Origin: a virus
Reading direction: 5' to 3' (one strand)
IMG/VR virus record: IMGVR_UViG_3300042517_000316
Span: 1-44,860 of that record
Length of the DNA: 44,860 nucleotides
How positions within the stretch are numbered: the stretch's first letter is position 1; each line of letters starts with the position of its first letter. A program made the translations under genes and the position numbers. Below the pieces are notes generated by a model that was not told where the DNA came from, did not search any database, and saw only the letters and a list, made by a program, of their open reading frames with translations. Shown one piece after another: positions 44,601-44,860 of this stretch.

Positions 44601-44860
44601 TAAACCAATTTGATTCTTGGCTAGAAGGATAATGTGATTATAGACAAGATCTTGTTGACCTTCTCTTTCAGACTTATCTCGTGTATCAGATATGTCTGCA
44701 CACATGTATCCCTCTAGCCCAAGAATTGGCTTAATGCCCTTTGCTTTTGCAATACGGTGCAGTTCCCTATGCCCAGATAAAGTACCGTGGTCAGTGATGG
44801 CAATTGCTGGCATCCCTAACTCAACTGCACGGTTCACGTATTCTTCTGGAGTAGCAATCC
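41634..44860 (-). CDS. dnaE: DNA polymerase III alpha subunit, N-terminus beyond the window
   Basis: At least 1075 residues are present. The frame runs off the right edge (IATPEEYVNRAVELGMPAIA, then ITDHGT), so about 30 residues including the first HxH of the PHP domain are outside. PHP, palm (GRGSSAGSL, NDFPDIDTDIQD with catalytic Asp), thumb/fingers and an OB-type end (SRVEILDKTGSVGIFDD) follow in order. A bacterial C-family replicase in a phage implies self-sufficient replication. It overlaps recA by 11 bases. Confidence 0.93.
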   Translation of the reverse strand, partial: IATPEEYVNRAVELGMPAIAITDHGTLSGHRELHRIAKAKGIKPILGLEGYMCADISDTRDKSEREGQQDLVYNHIILLAKNQIGLENLNKISELSWTDGFFKKPRFDFTILEKYKEGIIVTSACPSSVLVKALEEEEFALAKKYISWFKERFEDDYYIEVMPHNEAHINKYLIELADEFGIKVVVTPDCHHVDSSQKEVQEFKLLMNTHGKFVKDATYEKSKKKGSMMERLDYLYGEDRQITFNKFDIHLLSYEEIKAAMESQGIDRPDIYSNTLLLADTVGDYGIQEGLNLLPVQYKSPDKELAKVALEGLAERGLSENQEYLDRLEEELQIIKDKKFAPYFLVVSNMINWAKKEEIMVGPGRGSSAGSLVCYALKITDIDPIEHNLLFFRFINPERNDFPDIDTDIQDTRREEVKDYLVRQYRHVASIATFLEFTGKGIVRDVARVLNIPLSDVNKVLKTVDTWDDFCTSKSTYEFREKYPEVEIYGEQLRGRIRGTGIHAAGVVTAKEPIFRYAPLETRSSTGSDERIPVVGVDMEEAERIGLIKIDALGLKTLSVLKNTIDIIKERDGKKIDLLKIKMDDANVYQMLSDGYTKGVFQCEAAPYTNLLVKMGVKNLNELAASNALVRPGAMNTIGKDYVDRKHGRQNISYTHQVLKQFTEDTYGCILYQEQVMQACVHLGGMSMSEADKVRKIIGKKKDAKEFDQFKEKFVEGASRYITPHAALDLWHDFEAHAGYSFNKSHAVAYSTLSYWTAWLKYYYPLEFMYSVLKNEKDKDARTEYLIEAKRMGISIKLPHINDSDIDFKIEGKGIRFGLSAIKFISDKIGERYISARPFSSYKELEEFTFTKGNGVNSRALQALRAIGAATFNDNPRNDEEIKENLYEYLNLPEFNITIPSHYYAFIQDIVDFEEKGSYIFMGMVKSIKRGTGWSRVEILDKTGSVGIFDDENTTIETGRSYLVLCNDNRIVSFIPSDEIKESSHALVKFLSYKQLPYKDDEMFVVSFKPRITKAGKKMASLTLADTSRDLHSITVFPTSFAKAYMHIEEGKSYKFDFGKTKDGTVTLEDVHVS

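Overview
The window is part of the genome of a tailed double-stranded DNA phage (Caudoviricetes). It carries a terminase large subunit with a probable small subunit, an endolysin, holin-like proteins, a replicative DNA polymerase III alpha subunit, a RecA-like recombinase, a RuvC-like and a Cas4/RecB-like nuclease, four tRNA genes, and dozens of very small genes joined by ATGA or TAATG overlaps. The host is most likely a low-GC actinobacterium. Evidence: a WhiB protein, a secreted Excalibur-domain protein, a CDRC...FCGHH (DUF7455-like) protein, GlxR/CRP-type 16-bp palindromes, and many promoters whose -10 box lies exactly 6 nt before the ATG (leaderless mRNAs, common in actinobacteria). A freshwater nanopelagic actinobacterium would fit the AT-rich sequence and the pstS cargo, but that is inference.

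Layout. Bases 1-15098 are read rightward, apart from two leftward genes at 8789-10101. This arm holds short early-type genes (many are CxxC zinc-ribbon micro-proteins), a DUF932 protein, tRNA-Asp, tRNA-Met, tRNA-Arg, a polynucleotide-phosphatase-like HAD enzyme and a GlcNAc-type glycosyltransferase. Its intergenic DNA is rich in repeated signals: 24-nt CCTGAG stem-loops, GGGGCGCCCCCTG elements, TGACATTTTT promoter motifs, GGTTTGCAAACC palindromes, a one-strand GATTACGA motif and a cluster of perfect DnaA boxes at 8206-8442. The boxes suggest a replication origin or DnaA-controlled region.

From 15069 to the right end everything is read leftward. In transcription order from the right edge the blocks are: (a) replication and recombination (dnaE, recA, PD-(D/E)XK-like protein, Cas4-like nuclease, RuvC-like); (b) packaging (terS/terL); (c) exported and virion or lysis proteins (an Ala-rich surface protein, a 718-residue PA14/coiled-coil/PEPT-stalk protein with an apparent ATT start, holin-like proteins, an Ntn hydrolase, a subtilase, tRNA-Asn, a CHAP endolysin); (d) a metabolic operon at 22.7-28.1 kb; (e) small regulatory genes including whiB; (f) a second luciferase-like oxygenase, a XapX protein, a holin-like protein, Hsp20, pstS with two homologous structured RNAs, HNH and a sulfotransferase.

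The most unusual content is block (d) with its satellites. Tightly overlapping genes encode a luciferase-like monooxygenase, a sulfotransferase, an Asp/Asn beta-hydroxylase-like oxygenase, an APS-kinase/nucleotidyltransferase fusion, two DUF2061 membrane proteins and a flavin-dependent tryptophan-type halogenase. A second luciferase-like enzyme, a second sulfotransferase, a second 2OG oxygenase and a glycosyltransferase lie elsewhere in the window. I read this as a phage-borne small-molecule or glycan tailoring system (oxidation, halogenation, sulfation) that makes its own PAPS donor. The substrate cannot be told from sequence.
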